From positions 1 through 64,000 of the forward strand of contig JAXGGA010004666.1 of NCBI GenBank assembly GCA_038373865.1: a stretch of 64,000 nt of DNA, in the 5' to 3' direction. Positions 48,536-59,344 of the stretch are shown one piece after another (position 1 is the stretch's first letter; the number at the start of each line of letters is the position of its first letter). The position numbers and the translations under genes are program-made. The DNA is from Uloborus plumipes (lineage: Eukaryota; Arthropoda; Arachnida; Araneae; Uloboridae). Under the pieces are notes generated by a model, which made no database searches, was not told the origin of the DNA, and saw only the letters and a program-made list of their open reading frames with translations.

Positions 48536-49374
48536 CAGTGAAGCACCGTTTATACGTTTTTCAAGGGACCGTGAGAAAAAAACGCATAAATTAAAATTAC
48601 AAAAAAATAAGAAAAAACAAATATTTGTGGTTGAAAGTAACTTACGGGTTATAAGAAAAATAAAATAATGAAATACAATGAAATGAAGCATGTAACACTA
48701 ACCTTTTAATTCCAGAATTAATTTACATCTACTACTTCTCATATTCATTCGGACTGACGTGCAAAGTATTTCGTTATTTTAGGCTGTAGGGCTCTTTTGG
48801 AATGCACAGAAAAAAGTTCTTTGTTTATAGTTAAAAGTGCCATTTTAACATTATCATTTAACACACTACTAATGAGATAGTCTTGCATGGTGCTAAAATC
48901 CTCTAAAGCTTGCTGAAAACTTGGCAGTGGCTTTTCCGAACAATTATCCTCTTCTTCGCTGCTTGATTCTTGATTAACGATCATTTCATCAATTGTTAGA
49001 AGTGAACATGTCGCAAGTTCTGAATCGCAGTTAACAGAGTCATGAAATGAAGAAACTTCATTTACATTTGACCAGTTTTTAGGGGGAGCAAAATCAGTAA
49101 TTTCGGTGATTTCAATAGGGCCATCCACTGAAGACAAAAATCCGCCTATGGTGAAGCAGTTTTTTATCGTTTTTGGTAAAACATCTGCCTACGCCCATTC
49201 TCGCTCTTTTTTACTCAGATTTTAAAAAACGTATAAATGAAACTGCGATTTCAGGAAAGCGTATAAAAGAAATTTTTTAACATTAATATGTATTGGACTC
49301 TGCCGGTACCGAGACTAAAAACGTATAAATGATAAAAACGTATAAAAGAGAAACGTATAAACGGTGCTTCACTG
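48536..49374 (-). mobile_element. Internally deleted Tigger (pogo) element
   Basis: An 839-bp element with ends CAGTGAAGCACCGTTTATAC and its reverse complement, flanked by TA at 48534-48535 and 49375-49376. Subterminal 'acgtataaa' motifs recur many times near the right end. TA target and CAGTG ends with Tigger-like coding place it in pogo/Tigger. The N-terminal and catalytic parts of the transposase are missing, so it is non-autonomous. Confidence 0.9.
48745..49137 (-). pseudogene. Tigger transposase C-terminal fragment (130 codons)
   Basis: The open frame covers only the acidic, Ser-rich linker and tail that follow the DDE domain in Tigger/jerky-type transposases. It contains SSSEEEDNCSEK (about residues 58-69), then LPSFQQALEDFSTMQDYLIS (about residues 71-90), and ends near KYF. 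Helix-turn-helix, CENP-B-type and DDE domains are absent. The frame is intact from 49137 to the stop at 48745, suggesting a fairly young deletion derivative. The ATG is just the first Met in the remaining frame. Confidence 0.75.
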
Positions 49375-49386
49375 TATTTTTATCTG

Positions 49387-49430
<44 letters not shown>
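49387..49430. repeat. A44 homopolymer next to the Tigger element
   Basis: Forty-four consecutive A residues starting 12 bp after the Tigger target-site duplication. No LINE or SINE body precedes it, so it is a simple repeat rather than an obvious retroposon tail. Confidence 0.9.
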
Positions 49431-49432
<2 letters not shown>

Positions 49433-52400
49433 AAGTATCTTATTTCCTGAACATGGAGTTTACAAGGGACTTGAAATGATAACATGGTGTGACTTCAAAA
49501 CAATGAAAATAAGCAATTTGAAAGTTTATTGAAGATATATGGTATGTTTAAAGTATAAGAGATATTACATTCGATTAACTGACTTAATGATCTTTTCTTT
49601 TAAAAAAAAATTATGTTTTCAGCTTTTATAAGCTTGTATTTTCTAAATTTTAGTATAGAACTGGCTGACTTGAACTTTACCTTTGTTGCGGTCAAGCAGA
49701 CCAGGGTCACTATTTAGTGGAATTTGTCAAATTAAAGATATTTCATGTAAGTTACTTCAACACCCAGTGGGCAAATTTTATGCTTAAACAAATTATATTT
49801 GTTAGCAAATATGAGTTCTTATTAATTTAAAAATAAATACCTTAATCCAGTTTTTCCACAAATACATTACTAATTAGGTTTAGTTCTTCAATTAACGCAA
49901 AAAAGCAGGATCGGGGACATTTCTTGGATCTTGTATTTTTCATATATTGGATTTTTTTAAATATGAAATATAATAAAATTCATGAAAGAAAACTTGACAG
50001 TAAGATTAAATGAGAATTTCTTTTTTACTTAATACCAATTTTCTCCTTTAAAAGGAATAAATATTAAGTTGGTAAAAGCACAGAACAAAACTTTCTCTTG
50101 ATTTCAGAGCAGCTTATAAACATTTTTTGTACAAGGAAGATTCACGTTTATCCTTTATTAGGAAAAGTGAAGAATGACATGAAATTTCGTGAAAAATGGA
50201 ACAAAAAAGCAAGAATTGTTGTCATTCGTGATTGTCTTCTTTTAATATTTCGAATTCTTCCATGCAATTTTTTTTTATTTGCATTTCAGAAAACGTTTTA
50301 GGTTTGAAAATTTCAGCAATTTTTTTCTGACAAAAGAGGATTTTTGTATGTTTAGGAGATTTTTAAGACGCCGGAGGAAGTTTCTTAACCTGTCATGATA
50401 TTTTCAGATGTTGAGCAAAGTTTTTGAATTTCAGAAAATATTTTATGCGTTGGATGCCAAAACTGAAAAATTCCAAAGTGAACTTCAGACCTCAGACACT
50501 TTTTTTTAAGAGGGGGGAGGGGTGGAAATCAAGAAAGCTGAGTGATTTCGCATTATCGTTACTTGGCTCAAATTATTACCCTTTGTGATTGGTGGGTTGT
50601 GAAGTACGTGATCCGCTGTAATTGCAGCGTGACCAATGAAGTTTTCTGTTTCCATTTTCTCACCATTTAAAAATTAGTTTGTATTTCGCACATAAAATTC
50701 GTAAACATTTCAACAATACCTCTTATTCAATATTACGACTTTGAAGATTTCTTCTTGTGTTGTAAATTTGTTTCTTGATAATTGCTCCATTTGGGTGTAC
50801 CTTTTAATTTTGTTACGAGTTATTGGCATTGATTCCGGTTGATATTCAGTAAGAATAAAGAATAGGAAAAGAAAACTAATACTTTTGGAAACATGGCGCT
50901 ATAGTCAACTATAGAGCGCGGAAATTCGTAAATAAAGCTGTTTCTAAGTGCTTGGCTCCTTGATTATTAAAACTAATTTTTCAGACAAATTTAATATGTT
51001 TTTTAACACATTGCACCCTAATGGAGGAGAGTCATAACTCAAAATAAGAAAATGGCAGAAAACTGAATAGGTAAGTTTTTTGTATAATAATGGCATATCT
51101 GCATTTACAATAGTATTTAAATACTCGAAAATAATTCCAGTGATAACAAGATATCAACTGTATGATAATTCCATATTAATTACACAATATTGTTCATTGT
51201 ATTCTGAAATAATGCTCCCTCTCATATAAGACTTCATGTTCAAAAATGTAATTTAGCCGGAAAGTCATGGAAATTAAAATAATGACTGTATTTTAAAAAT
51301 ATGTGAAAAAATCTATAATACCTCTCTTGAAAAGCACAACGAAATAAATTATTTGTCGCTGATTATCCAAAAATAAGTAAAAAAGCAATATACCATGAAC
51401 AATAAAGTATAGAATATTCGTAAAAAACATTTACGGGTGAAGAAAGCGAGTAAATAAATAAGTAAAAATAAATTTTCTTACAGAGGAGCAATAACAACAT
51501 TAAATGATATGTTAGCGCAGATTTTGACAATTCACAAAAAGACACTAATGACTTAAATAGCTGTCCATACAAGAATTTCAGGGCAATCAATTATGTTGCG
51601 TGTAAAGCTTTCCGGTTAACATAGCCGGCGGCTACCTTTTGGGAACAGCTGCGAACAAGACATTTTTAATCGATTTCAAAACCGCTTTTAAAATGTCCGA
51701 CAGCTGCTTGCAACGTTTTTGTAAGGGTTCGCCACTGAAAAAACCTCCAGGGTAAAAATTCTTCGCTAGATTCAAATCTTAAAAGCATGAGCTCATCTAA
51801 AGTAACTAATTAAACATGGATGTATATTAAGCTAGCGGTTCGCAAAGAAGCAAATGCTACAAGTTTTTTTTTCCGCTTGCTTCTTGTCGTTTAATTTTTA
51901 AAAATTTGAATTAGGGGCAGTCCATTAATAACTTCACACTTTCCTTTACCTGATCCTTTCACCCTGTCATGTGTCATGTTACCTTTCATATACATAATGG
52001 TAGTAAAAAATGGGTTATCACACTTCTTATTACCCCGTTCCTCCCCCTTGTTACAAACCTCCTCCCCCTGAAACCATAACAATATTTTTAGACGAGATCT
52101 TATGTATTTCTAGTTATTTTTTTTAAATTTTCATTATTATCATTTTGATTCAAAGTGTGGAAAATGGAAATCCTATCTCACATTAGTAAGTACATCTGTA
52201 AGTACTATGAATTTAAGTGAATAATTCTTGCTGTATAACGTTTTATTTCTCTCATCTGCGATTAGAAAAATATGATGTTTAATTATTCAGCAGTAACAGC
52301 TAAAAATCCTGACTTGGACGAATGGACGTATGACAACTATTGTGCAGTATGCGGTAAAGTACAACTCGTAAATATCGTAACGGTATTTCATAAATAGTCA

Positions 52401-53219
52401 TGCCTCTGCCTGAAGTAGCATTTTTGCCAAAATGTATTTCAAACTAAAAAGTGCAGTTTAGTTATTTTAAGGAAAAAAAATCGTTAATTGTCGTTTTACT
52501 CCAAATATTAAGCAAAGCGCTACTACTTAATATCAGTTTCGAAGTATTTTTCCTCAAAATTATCGTGAGAATAACCCACTTGTTAGAATGAGGTGTCCTT
52601 AGCTTTTGCCTTTTTTTTTTCGTATTTTCATTTCGAAAAATCAAATACATACACAAAAACCGGCGTATAGATTACTAGAGCATTGCACATAACTCGAATG
52701 CAAGAAAATTGAATGGAAGCAGATTTTTTTTTTTTTTGAAATAAAACTAAAAATTTGTGATTTTCGTTTCTTTCTTCTCTTTTTTTGTTTTTCAGAAGAG
52801 TATCTTATTTCTTTTGATCATGAAAAATGTTACTCTTTTTCTTTCTTTTTTTTTTTTTTTGTTTTATAATTAGAAATATTTTTATGAATTATTGATACAA
52901 AAGTAGAGCAATTTTCCTTGCAGTAGTAAAAGCCGCATGGAAAAATTATCAGTTTTTCTAAAACACCTCAGCGGTATTCTTTACAACAAAAATCGCATTA
53001 GCGTGTAAGAAAAATAAGTTAATCTTGTAAAAGGAATTCCTTATCGTTGCTTGTTTTGCTACTCGAAGTCTTTTCATCGAGATAGTTGACCACCTATCAA
53101 GAACCCTATGTTTTTAAAGGGAGAGAACCCCGATTACCTTAGCTGACCATACCACTACAAGAATACTGCCCGCTTGTATTCGCACGCGTCAACAAGATCT
53201 CCGAAGATGATAGACTGTT
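49431..53219. other. AT-rich intergenic DNA, no gene recognised
   Basis: About 3.8 kb with short ORFs only. It includes a near-perfect inverted repeat at 50896-50919 and a block at 51913-52080 ('ggggcagtccattaataact' at the left, 'cctcctccccctg' at the right) resembling a decayed MITE. T-runs occur at 52724-52737 and 52847-52860. Confidence 0.45.
50896..50919. repeat. Inverted repeat GCGCTATAG / CTATAGaGCGC
   Basis: Arms of nine to ten bp around TCAA, with one unpaired A in the right arm. Could form a small hairpin. Confidence 0.75.
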
Positions 53220-53350
53220 AGCTGTCAGTCACAGCAATTTTCAGACTTCCCTTTCTTCTTCTTATCCCCAATAGATTCCGCAAGAAAGCTTTTTTCTTCT
53301 TCTTCTTCTTTTTTTTCTTTTCCTCCTCTTATGCTATTCCTTTTCTGTTT
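53220..53350. repeat. Polypyrimidine tract
   Basis: Mostly C/T with (TTC)n runs at 53288-53330. Confidence 0.7.
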
Positions 53351-53986
53351 AAAGGTTTAGGAATCCTACGGAAAAAAGAAAAGAAAAATGAGTATTTGCT
53401 AGCAGCCCGTCCCTTCCCAGTGAACCATGGACAAGGGTCAAACTGGTTAAATTGAGGGGAAATCTTTTAGATGCAACAAGGACGGATAAGGTTACTGCTT
53501 CAGACACTGGAAATCTATCAAATGTTTAGCTTGTTTTTATTTTGTTTGAAAGTTTTTGAGATTAGATCACTTTCGGAAAATTGAGGATAATTAAAAGAGA
53601 ATTTTTGAGGCGTAAGTTGAACTCTGTTCTTAATTTTTACACATAAATTAAAAGATATAGTAGACCAAGCATAACATCGACTTCTAAAAATATAGTTGCT
53701 TTATTTTCGTATGCAAAGTTTTTTATAAAAGAGGAAAAAAAGACTTTCAAAAGATGAAATTTCATTTGTTGGTGGTGGTCATTATTTTTAGTTTAAATAA
53801 ATGCTTTACGCCACAACATGAGCATGCAGTCACAGTATCAGCTAGCACAACACGACAACGTGTTTCATTCCTGGCCCAACTGTAATGTAATCTACCCTTA
53901 ACAAATGAGTAGAAACTGTTTAGAAAAATGTAGCAAGTTCTTTTTAAATTTGAATAGCAACTTTTTTCTTTAAGGCGACTGCCAAA
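53351..53986. other. AT-rich intergenic DNA, nothing recognised
   Basis: No feature identified. Confidence 0.45.

Positions 53987-54040
<54 letters not shown>
53987..54040. repeat. (TAA)18 microsatellite
   Basis: Uninterrupted TAA units read directly. Confidence 0.95.
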
Positions 54041-54041
<1 letters not shown>

Positions 54042-54328
54042 TTTACTCTTATACAATAAGTAAAAAACCACGCAATAATCCATTTTTTGAAAAGAGCAAT
54101 GAGATAAATTCTACTCCCGCAATGGTAGACTGCCTTAATTTGTAAACATTAAACTTTGAAAAATCTCTAGGGGAGAGAATTAATATCATTAAGAATGAAA
54201 AATCAAAACTAAAAAAATAAATGTAAGAAAAAGAAGAAACTGTGCGCTAAAATGTACGAGTAAACCGAAAAAGAATTCCTACATTTGATAAAATAGGGTT
54301 TTAGGGTAAGGGTAATTGATCAAGAATA

Positions 54329-54739
54329 CACTGTAAAAATGAATGTTGGTTTTACAGTATCATACAACTAATTTTATAGTAATTAACTGTAAAGAATTGT
54401 AATTTCAAAGTAATAAACTGTAAAATTTCTACTTTTACAGTATTAAGCTGTAGAATTGCTAATTTTACAGTAATAAACTTCAAAATTGCTAATTTTACAG
54501 TTTGTTATTGTGCATTTTACAGTTTTAAACTGGAACCTCTGCTCCCAGTATTATACTGTTGCTGTTACAGTATAATACAGCTAAATTTTGCGGCATAATA
54601 CTATAAAATTTCTAGCTTTACAGTAAGAAACTGTAAAATTGCTAGTTTTACAGTTTATTACTCTGCATTTTGTAGTTTTAAATTGGAACCTCGGCTGCCA
54701 GCATTATACTGTAAAAACAACAGTTCATTTTTTGCAGTG
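54329..54739. mobile_element. CACTG-type MITE, copy 3
   Basis: A 411-bp copy with ends CACTGTAAAAATGAATGTTG and (reverse complement) CACTGCAAAAAATGAACTG, TA at 54327-54328 and 54740-54741. Internally it is a run of about seven 30-40 bp palindromes of the form 'aaactgtaaaattgct / attttacagt'. Longer than the other copies because more palindromic units are present. Confidence 0.88.
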
Positions 54740-54741
54740 TA

Positions 54742-55236
54742 GAACCATTGGACATTGATCATTTATAACGTGTTTCCAATGAAAAAAAATTGCGTGATTT
54801 TTTTTTTTTCTTTTTATCAGAAAATAATTTTTCATTTTCTTGCAGCATGCTCTCAAGTCGACAGCTCTAATCCCAAGAAATTGTTCACGCTTTTCCTTAC
54901 CTTCCCTTCGTAAAACGTTTCGTGTTTTTGTTGTCTTCCCCCAGACACTGGATCAGTTGGAGGGGAAGTCACTTTAAATGAAAGGTTAAAATTTAGTGGG
55001 TCACGTGTCAAGCCCCCTTCTAGCTTGTGGACGATCCATTACCGTCTCCCCCCTTCTGGACCGTCTTGCGCGGGATCACTCGCAGAAAATGTAACATTTT
55101 TGCTTACGCTGATTTTGGGAGAGATTTTGTTTTCTGATCTATCTCTGTTAGGGATCTCTCTGGCTATTATTCAATGATAAGGACTTCTGTTACGGCTGTA
55201 ACAAAAGTTTGTAATCTAGAAAGAAATACGAAAATA
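54742..55236. other. Intergenic DNA, nothing recognised
   Basis: Moderately GC-rich at 54940-55080, containing 'gggaagtcacttt' and a 'ccttctggaccgtc' block; no element boundaries found. Confidence 0.4.
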
Positions 55237-55752
55237 CCCGGTAGCCTAAAAACGGGACGCTTGTTAGTTACTGCATACAAAAACCTGTAATGGGTATATC
55301 CTTTTTCTAAAGCTGTTTTTCACAAGGTAAATAGTCCTTTTTCTTGAGAAAACCAGTAAGAGCCACTAGTTGAGTATCAGAGTTTATTTATTGACAGCTG
55401 TTTTCAGACAAATCAGTTAAGCAATGATCCAGTATATGGGTAGCCACAGAAAGTAAGTTTTTATTTGCGAACTTATTTTTCATAAAATTAAACTATTTTA
55501 AAATGATTTGCTTAGAATTGATCACAGATGCCTTCTGTAATGTTATATTGCAACAGTAAAGTCAAGTAAGGTCGTATTTTGCGCACTTATCTGCCTAGTG
55601 TCCCATAAACAGGACGTTAAATAACTTAATAAATATGGCAACGGCGATATATTTTACGCCTAAAATGTATGTAAACCGTTCCAAGTAAGAGTTTTAAGCA
55701 GATAAAAATTGAAAAAAAAAAAAAAAGTTTAAAAAACTTGGGCATAAATGGG
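55237..55752. mobile_element. piggyBac-type MITE, copy 2, inverted and left-truncated
   Basis: Matches the element at 26426-26949 in the opposite orientation through most of its length ('gtagcctaaaaacgggacgc' at the left, 'ggcataaatggg' then TTAA at the right, 55753-55756). The left terminal 12-15 bp and TTAA are replaced by unrelated sequence, so that end is lost. The copies differ by scattered substitutions and small indels. Confidence 0.85.
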
Positions 55753-55756
55753 TTAA

Positions 55757-56078
55757 ATGCAATATTTTCACATTGTAAAGTACTTTTAATTTTTAAGGAA
55801 AAAATATATTAAAAATAATTAAACGTTAAGGCTATTTGAAACAAACAATTCATTTATACTTTTGTTGATTTGATAGAAAAATGTTTAAAAATATTAAAAA
55901 AATAATAATAACAGTTAAAAAAGGTATAAAGTAAAGATATAAAACTACCTTATGGGAACTAAAATCTTAATGTTGCAATGACAAAATTCAGGATTGTCTT
56001 GGTATTTGTTAACAACGGAAAACTTGAGAAATTTGAATGTATTTTAAACTTAAAAATTCGGTTCTTTATTAAGTACAG
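55757..56078. other. AT-rich intergenic DNA, nothing recognised
   Basis: Short AT-rich spacer between two transposons. Confidence 0.5.
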
Positions 56079-56080
56079 TA

Positions 56081-58248
56081 GGGGAAGACCGCCTATATTG
56101 GACCACTGCTTAAATTGGACCTCGGGCTTAAAATCTAGTACGGAGATCTGTGCTACATTTTAACAGTAAAAATATGAAGTTTTAGGAATAAAATCAATGT
56201 GTATGAAGTTTCACCAGTCTTCGAACTGTTTAGAGTGAGTTACGGCTTGATTTGTGCTGAAAACGCGCGAAATCTTATTTTGTGGACTTGTTTCTAGAAG
56301 GATAACTCAAAAACTTGTGAATTGCGGTAAAATGCTGTTACAGTATTATAAACTGTGTTTAATAAAGATTACATTGATGTATTTATATGCCCGATTGTGA
56401 TAATTTTTGACAGAGCAATAAGCTGAAGAATAAAAAATGGCGCGTTTTCCTTTATTGGACCGAAAAATTTTTCCTATATTGGACCGGTGGTCCAATTTAA
56501 GAATATGATTTTAAATAAGACTTTTTATCAATCGTAACATAAAATAAGTGACCCGTCTTGTTTAATAGCGTAGTTAAAATTATTTTAAGCATACTTTAAC
56601 ACCTATTCACGATATTCATTTAAACTTTTTTATCAAGCACATTTTTATCAAGTAGAAGCTGCAACTTCTTAAAATGCATGTTTTTTTTTTTCTTCATCCA
56701 TTAAGCTGCAGTTTCAGGTTGTGAAACATATTTATTAACTTAAATAAAATGTATGCTGGTTTACCGAGAGAAAATTATAAAATTTTTCGATAATTTCAAA
56801 ACCATTTTAAAAGGAAACAATTTATATGCTACTAAAATGTTCAATGTAGATGAAGCCGGTTTTTTCACTGTCCAAAAAGCCCCAAAATCTATTGACGTAT
56901 AGAGATAAACACCAGGTTGGAGCAGTAATGAGTGGTGAACGTGGTAGAAATACACTGGTTATTTGCTACATGAGTGCAACAGAATTGCAAGCTCTCCATG
57001 ATTATTTTCAAAACATTACGTTCCATGTATGAACTTATCGTAAAAGCTTCCCTGGTGAGCAATATGCTTGTTCAAAATAAAGGTTGGATCACAAACGATA
57101 ATTCACACAATTGATACAATATTTCATCAAAACTGTTAATCCAAGCAATGTAAAAAGAATGTTTTTCTATCAATGTATAGGCACAGCACTTACATAAAGA
57201 ACATTGATGCAATAAACTTGGCTAACGAAAACGATATAATAATAATTTCGCTTTAAGCACATCATACACGTAGATGTGGTCTTTATTCAGTCTCTGTCTA
57301 CACATTTTAATCGAGCATGTGATACATGGATGTGAGAACATCTAATGAGATCCATTATCTAATATCACACAGGAGAACTGTTTGGTAACTCTTATGGGCA
57401 AACCGCAATCAAGGCCATGGCAAAAGCTGTGAGTTGATTCTAAAGAACAGGAGTTTAGCCTGTTAATTGACATGTGTTTAATGACATTGATTTGGCTGCA
57501 ACAGAATTAGGGGCAAGTAGTCCAGATAAAACTACTCAAAGTGAACACTGAGCAGGTTACATGTTCGGTGTAAGTTGTACACCATGTACAAGAACTAGCT
57601 ACGAGTTAAATTAGTACAAGTTCTGCAGAATCGGCGGATAGTTCTCATCAAAACATGATTGTCAACTCTAACTATGATTTTTTAAAGCCAGCTCACATAT
57701 CACCTTTGCCTAAAAAATAGAAGGAACAAAAAGGAATGCTATCTCAGCAATCATTCTAACGCCGTATAAAAGAGGCATAGAGCAGAAAAAGTCACACAAG
57801 AAGAAGCAAGAAACTGCACAAAACAATTGTTATTGCAATATTTGTCATAGAGATGAAGCGCAAAACATTATTAAGTGTACGAAATACCATTGGCGAGCTA
57901 ATCAACACTGCCTAAGTGAGGCTGAAGCAAAAGAAATTCTGTTGCAAACCCCGGAAAAAAGCTGTATATATAGTTCAAATATAAATTATTCTATGATTTC
58001 TTCGTACGGTCCAATTTAGGAAGCGCATGGTTCAATTTAGGCGCATATATTCCTAAATTGGACTTTTGCAACTTTTTATAAGATAATTTTTTTAAAAATG
58101 ATTTTCATATTTTCAGAAAATATAATCTCCTAGGGCGGTTCCTGACTAAATTTAGCTTACGATGCCCTATTTTGCATTTCTGTTTTGCTTCACATTGAGC
58201 GACACAGGCCTCCTGTTCTTAGGGGGTCCAATATAGGCGGTCTTCCCC
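56081..58248 (+). mobile_element. Pogo-like element, 2.17 kb, TA target
   Basis: Ends GGGGAAGACCGCCTATATTG and its exact reverse complement (24 or more paired bp), flanked by TA at 56079-56080 and 58249-58250. The subterminal motif 'tattggacc' / 'ggtccaat' recurs near 56108, 56452, 56476, 58010 and 58062. It contains a decayed DDE transposase. The TAGGGG ends resemble the 34.6-kb element. Confidence 0.9.
56690..57935 (+). pseudogene. Pogo/jerky-type DDE transposase pseudogene
   Basis: Broken by stops and frameshifts, but recognisable in order. NVDEAGFFTVQKAPK near 56845 matches the first catalytic Asp block (NVDETG) of DDE_1 transposases. IDAINLANENDIIIISL near 57207 follows the second-Asp block, where the usual LDNHxSH appears changed to LSMYRHS. 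HVDVVFIQSLSTHFNRACDT near 57266 holds the third Asp. GELFGNSYGQTAIKAMAKAV at about 57372-57430 is the next conserved helix. A Cys/His-rich tail (CNICHRDEAQ) lies near 57840, like the zinc-binding C-terminus of some pogo relatives. The N-terminal DNA-binding domain is missing. Confidence 0.85.
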
Positions 58249-58304
58249 TATTGCATTGATACAATGTAAATTGTTTTCACTGCGTGATTCAGAAAAAGTT
58301 TTCT

Positions 58305-58478
58305 AGGCCCGTCATTTAGGGGGGCAGGGGGGGGGGTCAATTGCCCCCCTGACTTTGAGACATCAATGTATTTACATACAAGTGGGCATGGTTTTTGCTG
58401 ATTTCCGATGAAATTGCATTGAGTTTTCATCCTTTGCCCCCCCCCCCCCCCGGAAAAACTTGAAATGACGTCCCTGCG
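58305..58478. mobile_element. hAT-type MITE, copy 2
   Basis: About 90% similar by eye to the element at 19036-19210: 'aggcccgtcatttaggggg' at the left, 'cttgaaatgacgtccctg' at the right, and the same interior 'tcaatgtatttacata'. The flanking 8 bp (about AAGTTTTC and CGATTTTC) agree only partly, so the duplication has decayed or the boundary has shifted. Confidence 0.85.
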
Positions 58479-58479
58479 A

Positions 58480-58878
58480 TTTTCAATTAAAATATTACTT
58501 AATAAAATACTCAGGCATTTTCAATTTTAGAATACACAATCGTAGAAGACAACCAGCTAAGTGTTGAAAGTTTGAGAAATTGATAAAACTAAAAGTCAAT
58601 TTTTGTGATGTGGGACACACACACTTACCAAGGGACATGGATCAATCATTTATCTTCGTAGTTACAAAATTGACTGAGGAAAACCTTGCGGAAAAAATAA
58701 CAAAGCGAACACCCATAACTTTCTTTCTTTCTGCACTTCGAACCACAATGCATCATCATAAGTTTTAAACTCCGTAAATTCATTTAATTTACCGTACATA
58801 CAGTGCCATGTTTGATCATCGCCCTTTTACCTGCAAAGTTTATAAATCATACAACAACAATTTCACCAATTTTACCTA
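58480..58878. other. Intergenic DNA, nothing recognised
   Basis: AT-rich; a 62-codon ORF at 58580-58768 has no family motif. Confidence 0.45.
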
Positions 58879-58880
58879 TA

Positions 58881-59342
58881 CAGGATCCGGCGTAATGAAT
58901 AATAGGATGGAAACGGGACATAACTTCAAAAAGAAAAAACATTTTATTGAAACAAACATTGAAAACAAAGAATAACGTGTGTCATTTACCATACCATACA
59001 TGGTATTACTTGGCTTTGAATCTGATACCATGCAGATGGTCGCCATCACAATCAGCGCTTTCCTGCAAGCATCAAATGCAACCTTCCACCACCCGATACA
59101 GCACGTTCAATAGGACTTCTTACATAGCTGCACGCATCCTTTCCTTGGGTACACGTCTTCATACCATAGCTAAACCGAATGGTGTCATATTCAAAACAAA
59201 GTAATGGCATGTATGGTATGGTAAATGGCCTACATTTTTCTAGGTTTTTAATGCTTATTTCAATAAAATGTTTTTCAATAAATTTGTTTCGAAGATTTGT
59301 CCCTTTTTTTCCAACTACATGTATACATTACGCGGGACTCTC
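58881..59342. mobile_element. Foldback made of two mariner-like 3' ends
   Basis: A 462-bp element flanked by TA at 58879-58880 and 59343-59344. Outer ends CAGGATCCGGCGTAATGAAT and (reverse complement) GAGAGTCCCGCGTAATGTAT continue as ~150-bp imperfect inverted arms, including 'aaaacattttattgaaa'. Each arm, read outward, encodes the last residues of a transposase ending G(V/I)xFK(T/A)K-stop (right arm NGVIFKTK-stop at 59179-59205, left arm HGIRFKAK-stop on the minus strand at about 59010). So both arms are 3' ends of the same transposon joined centre to centre. Mariner placement rests on the TA target and this C-terminal pattern. Confidence 0.75.
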
Positions 59343-59344
59343 TA

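Noticed and set aside
49387..49430. Poly-A tail of a retroposon
   Set aside because: It follows a TIR transposon at 12 bp and no retroposon body or target duplication is visible.
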